In this document: piece after piece, positions 1-5,936 of the stretch
How the letters are laid out: each line of letters begins with the position of its first letter
Position numbering within the stretch: position 1 is the first letter of the stretch
From: Alphaproteobacteria bacterium
GTDB taxonomy: Bacteria; Pseudomonadota; Alphaproteobacteria; Micavibrionales; Micavibrionaceae
Length of the DNA stretch: 10,247 bases
Direction: 5' to 3'
NCBI GenBank assembly: GCA_030432775.1
Contig: JAUILO010000089.1
Coordinates: forward strand, 1-10,247
Notes under the pieces: generated by a model
Seen by the model: only the letters and a program-made list of their open reading frames with translations
What the model was told of the DNA's origin: nothing
Database searches by the model: none
Translations under genes and position numbers: made by a program

Positions 1-297
1 ATGTCTGGTCTGGGTACGCATTTGGGGCGGCGCGTTGTTTTAACCGGCGGCGCAAGCCAGCTTCATGGTTTGCGTGAATTGTCACAACATGTATTGAACA
101 AGCAAGTGCGTCTGGGGATGCCAATCCGTACCAGTGGGCTGCCCGATGCGGTGAATGGCCCTGCATTTTCAACAACAGCCGGATTGCTAACATATCTATC
201 CGAGCGTTCGGATGAAATGCCCGCAGAAATCCTGGCGCAGGTCGAACCGGCTAGTGCGTGGGAGCGTGTGAAATTCTGGCTGCGGGAAAATTGGTAG
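1..297 (+). CDS. ftsA: Cell division protein FtsA, C-terminal 98 residues (5' end outside window)
   Basis: This is the end of FtsA, the actin-like ATPase that anchors FtsZ filaments to the inner membrane and recruits later divisome proteins. The visible part begins with the last piece of the actin-type ATPase fold: VVLTGGASQLHGL is the C-terminal phosphate/adenosine-binding segment of the FtsA/Hsp70/actin superfamily, followed by the family-typical GLPDAVNGPAFSTTAGLL. The protein ends in an amphipathic stretch, WERVKFWLRENW, matching the C-terminal membrane-targeting helix of FtsA proteins. The ATG at base 1 is an internal Met; FtsA is normally about 400-440 residues, so most of the gene lies to the left. 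The next gene is ftsZ, as expected in a dcw cluster, but a 462-base gap separates them, suggesting that ftsZ has its own promoter. The identification is secure from the C-terminal motifs plus context. Confidence 0.93.
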   Translation: MSGLGTHLGRRVVLTGGASQLHGLRELSQHVLNKQVRLGMPIRTSGLPDAVNGPAFSTTAGLLTYLSERSDEMPAEILAQVEPASAWERVKFWLRENW

Positions 298-371
298 TCA
301 TCAATGTCGAAACTGGCAATTTTTTAGTGTTTTAAGTGATTATAAGTAAATAATTATGCTGAGTGGTGCTT

Positions 372-619
372 GATTCTGGCAGCATATGATTTACACAAAA
401 TATTACGCCTCTTGATATATACACGCTTTATCCTATCTTTATTCACAGGCTATCCACAAAGGCCTGCGCCGCTTTTTTTCTAATGAATCAGATGTTTTTG
501 ATGTTTTTATGGGGAAAACTAGGGGTTATCCACAGGAAAGCTTTTTTCTACCCTTTTCTAAAGTGGGGTTGTCTGTAACATGGAAAAAGTCGAATCAAAA
601 GAATCGTTTAGCCTGAATC
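372..619. promoter_or_regulatory. Five GANTC (CcrM-type methylation) sites
   Basis: GATTC occurs at 372-376 and GAATC at 485-489, 592-596, 601-605 and 615-619; the last three sit within 28 bases. A random sequence of 462 bases would be expected to hold about two. GANTC is the target of CcrM, the cell-cycle methylase widespread in Alphaproteobacteria, and clustered sites in promoters can make transcription depend on replication-fork passage, with GcrA as the usual reader. The sites are directly visible; the methylation and its effect are inferred. Confidence 0.5.
439..534 (+). promoter_or_regulatory. Cluster of three DnaA boxes upstream of ftsZ
   Basis: Two 9-mers match the DnaA box consensus TTATNCACA exactly: TTATTCACA at 439-447 and TTATCCACA at 526-534. 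A third, CTATCCACA at 450-458, differs only in the first base. All three lie in the same orientation; the first two start 11 bases apart, about one helical turn, which suits cooperative binding. The ftsZ start codon is 225 bases beyond the last box. The likeliest role is DnaA control of ftsZ, which would tie division to replication initiation. A replication origin is the alternative, but I see no large box array or distinct unwinding element and the flanking genes are not typical origin neighbours. Confidence 0.72.
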
Positions 620-745
620 TCTCAGGTGTCGCTTTCAAATAAAACTAAGAATAAACAGTACATTTCAGGAGCTTTTCAAGTATTTCCCATGAACAGGATC
701 TTTTTTTACAATCAAATCTCCAGTACACTCGAAGTATCTCGCCAA

Positions 746-752
746 CGGAGGA
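746..752 (+). promoter_or_regulatory. Strong ribosome binding site of ftsZ
   Basis: CGGAGGA lies 7 bases before the ATG at 760. It is the best Shine-Dalgarno match in the window and decides the start in favour of 760 over the in-frame ATG at 775, fitting an abundantly translated protein. Confidence 0.85.
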
Positions 753-759
753 TCTCTCA

Positions 760-2601
760 ATGATTAACGTTAGAATGCAACATAAAGAAGTCAAAAAGCT
801 TACCCCTAAAATCACAGTCATCGGTGTCGGTGGTGCAGGTGGTAATGCGGTCAATAATATGATTAGTAGCGACCTGCAAGGGGTCGAATTTCTAGTCAGC
901 AATACAGATGCCCAAGCTCTGGAAGGGTCATATTGCGAAAATAAAATTCAGCTCGGTGCGGAATTAACCGGAGGTTTAGGCGCAGGTGCCAAACCGGAAA
1001 TTGGTTGTGCTGCTGCCGAGGAAACCCTTGAAGAGGTCATGAGTTACCTTGAAGGTTCGAACATGGCCTTTATTACTGCCGGTATGGGTGGTGGTACGGG
1101 TACCGGTGCTGCGCCGGTTATTGCAAAAGCGTGTCGTGAACGCGGTATCTTGACCGTTGGTGTCGTGACCAAGCCTTTCCATTTTGAAGGCACATTGCGT
1201 ATGCGTATGGCCGATGATGGTATCGAACAAATGCAAGGCTATGTTGATACATTAATTGTTATTCCAAACCAGAATTTGTTCCGTGTCGCTAATGAAAAGA
1301 CAACATTCACCGAGGCTTTCCGTCTTGCTGATTCTGTTCTTCAGTCCGGTGTGCGTGGTGTGACAGATCTTATGGTGATGCCAGGTTTGATTAACCTTGA
1401 TTTTGCTGATATCCGCTCTGCAATGCTGGAGATGGGTAAGGCGATGATGGGTACTGGCGAAGCTGAGGGTGAGCGTCGTTCTATCGAGGCTGCTGAGGCG
1501 GCGATTAACAATCCGCTACTTGATGATGTGACAATGAAAGGTGCGCGCGGCGTTATTATTAACGTAACAGGCGGTACTGATATGACATTGTTCGAAGTTG
1601 ACGAAGCATGTAACCGTATCCGTGATGAAGTTGATGTGAATGCGAATATTATCTTCGGTTCGACTTTCGACGACAGACTGGATGGCATGATGCGCGTTTC
1701 TATCGTGGCAACAGGAATTGATGTTGAATCTCAGTCACAAGGTGTAACCGGGGGCGGGCGTCCTTCAATCTCTGCTTATGGTCGTGATACTTCCGGTGAT
1801 AAAACAATTGAGCGTGCCAGACCTAATACAATAAACGAAGCGACAATAGCTCAAGCGGATGCAGGTACTGCGGCGCAAGCTCTTGCGCAGTCGGTTAATG
1901 TTGGTTCTTCCTTGCCGAAATCTCCGATTTCGCAGGAAAGCGATATGTTTGAAAACAAGGCTCCGGCAATGAACGCAGCATCTTTGAGTAATGCTGTTCC
2001 TGCAAAGTCTTCTTTGGACATTAGCGTGAGCAGCAGTGATGTTTCATCTGCGCAGCCAGCAGGGACAATATACAATGACGCGTTTATTCCACCGGCTCCG
2101 GTCACAGTGAATAGACAGTTTGAAACAGGTTCATATACGGCGCAGCCAGTAATGAGTGCGCCTCAGCCTTACGTGTCAGAGCCAGAAGTTCAGCCAGAAC
2201 AGCCAGCTCAGGCTGCTATGGCTCAAACTCAAAGCGCGGCGCCAACACTTCCATTGCAGGCTCAATCGCCAAGAACTGCTGAAGCTTCCACAGTTTCAAG
2301 CTCTGGTCTTAAGCTAAATCCTCCGGTTCCAGGTGGAAATAGAGAAGTTAAGCGTAAGCCGGCATCATTATTCGAGCGTTTTACAAACCCGCTTAGAAGT
2401 CATGATAGAGAAGAAGAGGAAACAGGTTCTTCAGAAGGTGGTAATGCCTCTTCTGGTGGTGGTGTTTCAAGATCTCTTCGCGCTCCACAAAGACCTGAGC
2501 AGGGTAGCTTGAACATAGATGCTCCAAAGTTAAAAGATCAGGAAGATTCAGGTAGTAATGAACTTGATATTCCTGCATTCCTCCGTCGCCAAGCCAACTA
2601 G
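760..2601 (+). CDS. ftsZ: Cell division protein FtsZ with long C-terminal linker
   Basis: FtsZ is the tubulin-like GTPase that polymerises into the cytoplasmic division ring. The N-terminal GTPase domain has the nucleotide-binding glycines GVGGAGGNAVNNM (residues 22-34) and the tubulin signature GGGTGTG (110-116). The T7 loop NLDFAD (N212, D214, D217) supplies the acidic residues that activate GTP hydrolysis in the neighbouring subunit. The folded core ends near residue 322 (VSIVATGIDV). A roughly 280-residue linker follows, rich in Ala, Ser, Pro and Gln, low in order and poorly conserved in type. The protein closes with the conserved C-terminal peptide DIPAFLRRQAN (603-613), which binds FtsA and other partners. 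At 613 residues it is long: E. coli FtsZ has 383 and many alphaproteobacterial FtsZ proteins have 500-600. The start is set by the ribosome binding site at 746-752. The gene appears to have its own control region and ends at a strong terminator, so it is probably a single-gene transcript, or the last gene of one. Confidence 0.98.
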   Translation: MINVRMQHKEVKKLTPKITVIGVGGAGGNAVNNMISSDLQGVEFLVSNTDAQALEGSYCENKIQLGAELTGGLGAGAKPEIGCAAAEETLEEVMSYLEGSNMAFITAGMGGGTGTGAAPVIAKACRERGILTVGVVTKPFHFEGTLRMRMADDGIEQMQGYVDTLIVIPNQNLFRVANEKTTFTEAFRLADSVLQSGVRGVTDLMVMPGLINLDFADIRSAMLEMGKAMMGTGEAEGERRSIEAAEAAINNPLLDDVTMKGARGVIINVTGGTDMTLFEVDEACNRIRDEVDVNANIIFGSTFDDRLDGMMRVSIVATGIDVESQSQGVTGGGRPSISAYGRDTSGDKTIERARPNTINEATIAQADAGTAAQALAQSVNVGSSLPKSPISQESDMFENKAPAMNAASLSNAVPAKSSLDISVSSSDVSSAQPAGTIYNDAFIPPAPVTVNRQFETGSYTAQPVMSAPQPYVSEPEVQPEQPAQAAMAQTQSAAPTLPLQAQSPRTAEASTVSSSGLKLNPPVPGGNREVKRKPASLFERFTNPLRSHDREEEETGSSEGGNASSGGGVSRSLRAPQRPEQGSLNIDAPKLKDQEDSGSNELDIPAFLRRQAN

Positions 2602-2624
2602 CTTTAGTGCTGTTTAGCTAGTTG
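2595..2624 (+). repeat. 9-bp perfect inverted repeat spanning the ftsZ stop codon
   Basis: CAACTAGCT (2595-2603) and AGCTAGTTG (2616-2624) are exact inverse copies around a 12-base loop, and the left arm includes the TAG stop. It is not followed by a T-run, so it is unlikely to be a terminator itself. It sits 9 bases ahead of the terminator hairpin and could act as a 3'-end stabilising structure or be incidental. Confidence 0.5.
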
Positions 2625-2633
2625 CTTATTTTA

Positions 2634-2661
2634 GGGGAGCCTCGGCTCCCCTTTTTTTTTT
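2634..2661 (+). terminator. Strong intrinsic terminator of ftsZ
   Basis: The hairpin GGGGAGC - CTCG - GCTCCCC (2634-2651) has a 7-bp GC-rich stem and a 4-base loop, and is followed at once by ten T residues (2652-2661). This is a textbook Rho-independent terminator. It separates ftsZ from lpxC transcriptionally. Confidence 0.93.
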
Positions 2662-2734
2662 ATATGTTGCATATCTTTGTATCGCCCATTAGTAATGTCT
2701 AGCTAATTGATTGTTTTTATTGTTATTTTCATGC

Positions 2735-2750
2735 TGTTACAATTGTAACA
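2735..2750. promoter_or_regulatory. Perfect 16-bp palindrome upstream of lpxC (probable operator)
   Basis: TGTTACAATTGTAACA is a perfect palindrome with no mismatch. Its shape suits a dimeric helix-turn-helix regulator. It lies 19 bases upstream of the -35 of the candidate lpxC promoter; if transcription starts near 2805 its centre is about 62 bases upstream, a common position for an activator of the CRP/FNR type. The sequence is not the standard CRP or FNR site, so I cannot name the protein. A repressor or a chance AT-rich palindrome remain possible. Confidence 0.5.
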
Positions 2751-2769
2751 ATGTGTAATAAAGCGTGAT

Positions 2770-2798
2770 TTGTGTGTTTTATGCATAACTCTTATATT
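2770..2798 (+). promoter_or_regulatory. Candidate promoter of lpxC
   Basis: TTGTGT (2770-2775) and TATATT (2793-2798) are separated by 17 bases. The -10 matches the sigma-70 consensus at five of six positions; the -35 keeps only TTG. With transcription starting near 2805 the leader would be about 95 bases. The strong terminator upstream makes a promoter in this gap necessary. The rest of 2662-2899 shows nothing beyond this and the palindrome. Confidence 0.45.
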
Positions 2799-2899
2799 AT
2801 AGGCTGAAACGTGCGGTGATGTCTGGTTTTATCAAGCCATAAAATTAGTCAAGCAAATGACATAAAAAATAAAAAGAATAAATTATATATAGAGAAACG

Positions 2900-3808
2900 A
2901 TGCAACAAACTGTAACAAGCCCGATTGAGTTCGAAGGTGTTGGCCTGCATTCAGGTCAGCAGATCCGTATGCTTTTAAAACCTGCGCAAATTGATACAGG
3001 TATTGTATTTGTTCGTACAGATATTCATGACAAAGATAACGTTATTCCGGCACGCTGGGATCTTGTCGTTCAATCACAGCTATGTACCCGTATTCACAAC
3101 GAAGATGATGTCAGTGTTGGCACAGTCGAACATTTAATGGCAGCGCTTCGTGGTTGCGGTGTTGATAATGTTGTCATCGAAATTGATGGCCCTGAAGTTC
3201 CTGTTATGGACGGCAGTGCGCAGCCATTCGTTGATGAAATTGATCTGATTGGGGTGAGTGCGCAAAGCAAAGCGCGCCGCGCTATTAAAATTTTAAAAAC
3301 AATCACTGTTGAAGAGAACGGTAAAAAAGTGAGCTTGTCTCCCTCTGCACAATCAGTGTTCTCCGGTTCTATCGATTTTGACCATCCGGTGATTGGTAGA
3401 CAAGATTACGCGATCACACTTGTAAATGGTAACTTCCGTCACGATCTTGCGGATTGCCGCACATTCGGTTTCCTACACGAAGTTGAAGCCATGCATAAAA
3501 TGGGTCTGGCCCTTGGCGGCTCATTGGATAACGCGATTGTGCTTGATCATGACCGTGTATTGAATAATAGCGGTTTACGCCGTGAAGATGAATTTATCCG
3601 TCATAAGCTTTTAGATGCGATTGGTGATCTGTTTTTGGCTGGCTACCCGATTCTCGGTGAGTATTACGGCGAAAAATTCAGCCATGCTCTGAATAACCAG
3701 CTTCTTCGTACATTGTTCGAAGATCGTGATGCGTGGATCTTTGTTGACGGTGTCACAAGCGCAGAACAAAAAGCGCCAGTGCAGCCTTGCCTTCATGAAA
3801 TGGCCTGA
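2900..3808 (+). CDS. lpxC: UDP-3-O-acyl-N-acetylglucosamine deacetylase LpxC
   Basis: LpxC is the zinc-dependent cytoplasmic deacetylase that performs the committed step of lipid A synthesis, removing acetate from UDP-3-O-acyl-GlcNAc. The 302-residue product is full length (E. coli 305). The opening GVGLHSG (14-20) is the family's substrate-contacting N-terminus. TVEHLMAAL carries the catalytic Glu77 and the zinc ligand His78; RHKLLDAIGDL carries the other zinc ligands His235 and Asp239; FSHALNN carries the catalytic His262. The CRTFGF segment (186-191) includes the Thr that contacts the oxyanion and substrate. The ribosome binding site is weak (AGAGAAA, 2891-2897). It directly follows ftsZ, as in other Alphaproteobacteria, but behind a terminator and with its own candidate promoter. 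Its presence shows a lipopolysaccharide-type outer membrane. Confidence 0.97.
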   Translation: MQQTVTSPIEFEGVGLHSGQQIRMLLKPAQIDTGIVFVRTDIHDKDNVIPARWDLVVQSQLCTRIHNEDDVSVGTVEHLMAALRGCGVDNVVIEIDGPEVPVMDGSAQPFVDEIDLIGVSAQSKARRAIKILKTITVEENGKKVSLSPSAQSVFSGSIDFDHPVIGRQDYAITLVNGNFRHDLADCRTFGFLHEVEAMHKMGLALGGSLDNAIVLDHDRVLNNSGLRREDEFIRHKLLDAIGDLFLAGYPILGEYYGEKFSHALNNQLLRTLFEDRDAWIFVDGVTSAEQKAPVQPCLHEMA

Positions 3809-3834
3809 CATTCACCGGCGTTTCTTCCCAAAAC

Positions 3835-3864
3835 TTGACAATCTCTTAGAAACAGTGCTTTTAA
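3835..3864 (+). promoter_or_regulatory. Candidate promoter of the queuosine-salvage gene
   Basis: A perfect -35 hexamer TTGACA (3835-3840) is followed after 18 bases by TTTTAA (3859-3864), a mediocre -10. The better -10-like TAAAAT (3862-3867) would give a spacing of 21, which is too long. No terminator is visible between lpxC and this point, so read-through from lpxC is also possible. Confidence 0.35.
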
Positions 3865-3887
3865 AATAATCGAATTTTAAGGGTGAT

Positions 3888-4901
3888 ATGGTTATGAGTA
3901 TTAATTACAAAATGGTTGAACGCAGCGCTGTAAAGCAAAGTGATTCATTATTTGATGAAATCCGTGAAGGTTTTTCTTTCGTGGCCGAAAATGCACAGCA
4001 TGTGTTTATTGATCAGGCACGTCTAAAGGAATTTGCCGTATCGCTGCCTGCTTTTATGCCTGATAATATTTTTGACGAAGATCACCACTATATCGGCGAT
4101 GATGAACAAACTGCCGCCTATGTCATGACTCTTGATGCTATTAATTTCGGCTCTGGATTTGATCCGGGATTACGCGAAGAGGGTTGGCCGGTCATTGATG
4201 ATTCCTTGTACTTTACGATTGCCACTTATCTGAAAAATCATTTTGTAGAACACGGGCCGTTTTCAGCGGCGCAGTTGAATGGCATTGAGGTATCGCAGGT
4301 TCTTGAGCTGCTTAAGCTGAGCTTTGATGGCATGGTGAGTTTTGATTTCGCGCGTCTTTGCACTTTATCGTTACGTGAGCTGGGCGGAATGATCTTATCA
4401 GAGTATAATGGTTCTTTTTATAGCTTCGTGCAGGCAACGCAGGGGCAGGCATCGAACTGTGTGGCGATGATGGCGCGGTTGCAGGGCTTTTATGATGTGC
4501 ATCAATATAAAGGTCGTAATATCCTGATTTTAAAGCGTGCGCAAAGCACGGCTGCTGATTTGAATGACGCGTTCACAAGAAAAGACGGCGCGGCGCTCTA
4601 TAGCGATATCGGGAAGCTGACAATTTTACCGGATAACGATATTCCGCATATTCTGCGCTGTGAAGGTGTGCTGCGCTATAGTGATGAGCTAAGCGCCCGT
4701 ATTGAAAAAGAGCAGCTGATTCAATCCGGCTGTGAAGAAGAAGTAGAGCTACGTGCATGTTCTGCGTATGCCGTTGAGGAAATGGCGAAACTTAAAGCCA
4801 TGCCTGTGATCGAGCTGGACCGTATATTATGGCATAAATGTAACGAAGACAGCAGGTATAAGGTCGGTAAGGCGCATCGTACCCGCAGCCGTTTTTATTA
4901 A
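3888..4901 (+). CDS. qng1: Queuosine 5'-phosphate N-glycosylase/hydrolase, Qng1 (DUF2419) family
   Basis: Members of this family cleave queuosine 5'-monophosphate to free the micronutrient base queuine, which tRNA-guanine transglycosylase can insert into tRNAs with GUN anticodons. I recognise it by resemblance to the eukaryotic enzyme (human C9orf64/QNG1). The matching blocks, in order, are LDAINFGSGF (82-91), YNGSF (173-177), KGRNILILKRAQSTAADL (208-225), KLTILPDNDIPHIL (243-256), LRYSDEL (262-268), EEEVELRACS (283-292), LDRILW (310-315) and the C-terminal HRTRSRFY (330-337). Length (337) fits the family (about 340). There is no signal peptide or membrane segment, so it is cytoplasmic. The start is ambiguous: AAGGG (3879-3883) is 4 bases from the ATG at 3888 and 10 from the in-frame ATG at 3894. 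The gene sits between lpxC and bamD, where most relatives have nothing. Family assignment comes from remembered conserved blocks, not a search; the substrate is inferred from the family. Confidence 0.85.
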   Translation: MVMSINYKMVERSAVKQSDSLFDEIREGFSFVAENAQHVFIDQARLKEFAVSLPAFMPDNIFDEDHHYIGDDEQTAAYVMTLDAINFGSGFDPGLREEGWPVIDDSLYFTIATYLKNHFVEHGPFSAAQLNGIEVSQVLELLKLSFDGMVSFDFARLCTLSLRELGGMILSEYNGSFYSFVQATQGQASNCVAMMARLQGFYDVHQYKGRNILILKRAQSTAADLNDAFTRKDGAALYSDIGKLTILPDNDIPHILRCEGVLRYSDELSARIEKEQLIQSGCEEEVELRACSAYAVEEMAKLKAMPVIELDRILWHKCNEDSRYKVGKAHRTRSRFY

Positions 4902-4993
4902 TCATACATGCCTTAAATTCTGGCTATCTTGTCAAACTATTGAATTTCGGGGTAAATATGCCCGCCTGTGAATGAATAGTGTTAGAATCTATT

Positions 4994-5020
4994 TTGTTTT
5001 TATATGATAAGCGGTATAAC
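4994..5020 (+). promoter_or_regulatory. Weak candidate promoter of bamD
   Basis: TATAAC (5015-5020) matches the -10 consensus at five of six positions; TTGTTT (4994-4999) lies 15 bases upstream, which is short, and is a poor -35. A GANTC site (GAATC, 4985-4989) lies just upstream. The 160-base gap 4902-5061 has no convincing terminator, so bamD may also be transcribed from upstream. Confidence 0.25.
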
Positions 5021-5061
5021 AAAATATCGATTGTTAACCTGTCTTGGAAAGATGTTGATCT

Positions 5062-5883
5062 ATGCGTTTTCGTTCCGTCCTCATGACTTTATCTATTTGC
5101 GCTTTGCTTGTGGGCTGCTCGTCCTCTGGCGATAAAGAGAAGTTGAATGATGACCGTCCGGTTGAGGAAATATACAACGAAGCTGCAACGGCACTTGATA
5201 CAGGACGTAACAAAATAGCAGCGCAGCTTTTCGAAGAAGTTGAAAGACAGTATCCATTTTCTGAATGGGCCATTCGCGCCGAAATGATGGCTGCTTATGC
5301 TTATTACAAGGATGAACGCTATGATGAGGCTGTATTAGCTCTTGATCGATATGTAGAGCTGCATCCGGGAAATAAAGACACACCTTACGCGTTGTATCTA
5401 AAGGCGCTAAGCTATTATAACCAGATCAGTGATGTATCAAGGGATCAGGCAGTCACAGAGCAATCACTGGAGTCGTTCAATGCATTGATCCGCCGTTTCC
5501 CTAATAGTGAGTTTTCCCGTGATGCGCGTTTCAAACGCGATTTAACACTGGATCACTTGGCGGGTAAGGAAATGGAAATTGGCCGTTATTATTTAACACG
5601 TGGTCATGTAAACGCGTCAATTGGCCGCTTCAAAACAGTGGTTCAAAATTACCAGACAACGACTCATGTTCCCGAAGCCTTGCATCGCCTGGTCGAAGCA
5701 TATTTGACTATAGGTCTGAAGGATGAAGCAACCAGAGTTGCGGCTGTATTGGGGTATAACTATCCGGGTAGCAAATGGTACCAGTATTCTTATGAATTAC
5801 TGGATGATCAGGCGCGCGCTAAAATTCTGGATGATCGTGACTGGATCGATAAAACAGTAGATTCTCTGTTCAATCCCAATTAA
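5062..5883 (+). CDS. bamD: Outer membrane protein assembly lipoprotein BamD (ComL/YfiO)
   Basis: BamD is the essential periplasm-facing lipoprotein of the BAM complex, which folds beta-barrel proteins into the outer membrane by binding BamA and substrate C-termini. The first 19 residues form a lipoprotein signal, with a basic start, a hydrophobic core and lipobox LVGC giving acylated Cys19. Ser follows the Cys, so Lol sorting to the outer membrane is expected. Residues 34-237 form about five tetratricopeptide-like helical repeats. The family hallmark YPFSEWA (64-70), followed by a Tyr/Ala-rich helix, lies in the first two repeats, and the second ends in RYVELHPG. At 273 residues it is slightly longer than E. 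coli BamD (245). The probable ribosome binding site is GGAAAG (5046-5051), 10 bases from the ATG. Its place between the cell-envelope and repair genes of this block is usual in Alphaproteobacteria. Confidence 0.95.
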   Translation: MRFRSVLMTLSICALLVGCSSSGDKEKLNDDRPVEEIYNEAATALDTGRNKIAAQLFEEVERQYPFSEWAIRAEMMAAYAYYKDERYDEAVLALDRYVELHPGNKDTPYALYLKALSYYNQISDVSRDQAVTEQSLESFNALIRRFPNSEFSRDARFKRDLTLDHLAGKEMEIGRYYLTRGHVNASIGRFKTVVQNYQTTTHVPEALHRLVEAYLTIGLKDEATRVAAVLGYNYPGSKWYQYSYELLDDQARAKILDDRDWIDKTVDSLFNPN

Positions 5884-5936
5884 TACCCTGATTAAGACGT
5901 AATCATGGCCGTTCGCGCCAAATTAAAGCGCGGTGT
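5884..5936. terminator. Short convergent gap with a weak hairpin
   Basis: bamD and the minus-strand lipoprotein gene converge across 53 bases. A 5-bp stem, CGCGC (5914-5918) with GCGCG (5928-5932), encloses a 9-base loop and can extend by one G-U pair. No T-run follows in either direction, so it is at best an inefficient bidirectional terminator. Confidence 0.22.

Larger units (their letters stand above)
298..759 (+). promoter_or_regulatory. ftsA-ftsZ intergenic control region (non-coding)
   Basis: This is a 462-base AT-rich gap with no credible gene on either strand. It holds a DnaA-box cluster (439-534), five GANTC sites (372-376, 485-489, 592-596, 601-605, 615-619), a small inverted repeat CCTGA-N5-TCAGG (612-626) whose loop side contains the last GANTC, and the ftsZ ribosome binding site (746-752). 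I found no convincing -35/-10 pair and no CtrA-type TTAA-N7-TTAA site. In Caulobacter, ftsZ transcription is known to be tuned by DnaA and by GANTC methylation; the same logic here is inference from the sites seen. Confidence 0.7.

Noticed and set aside
287..325. AAAATTG (287-293) and CAATTTT (317-323) as an ftsA terminator
   Set aside because: The stem is AT-only apart from one pair and the loop is 23 bases, so it is too weak to call as a terminator.
389..397. ATTTACACA as a fourth DnaA box
   Set aside because: It differs from TTATNCACA at two positions, which is common by chance in AT-rich DNA.
459..480. GC-rich bases followed by a T-run (GCCGCTTTTTTT) as a terminator
   Set aside because: Only about three base pairs can form ahead of the T-run, so no stable hairpin exists.
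298..759. Chromosomal replication origin
   Set aside because: DnaA boxes are present, but they are few and no AT-rich unwinding repeats or origin-typical neighbours are seen; promoter regulation is the simpler reading.
1341..1688. Minus-strand 115-residue frame inside ftsZ
   Set aside because: It is a shadow of the conserved GTPase-domain coding sequence, with low-complexity Ser/Ile content and no family features.
4948..4964. CGGG...CCCG hairpin between the queuosine gene and bamD as a terminator
   Set aside because: The stem is only four base pairs and no T-run follows.
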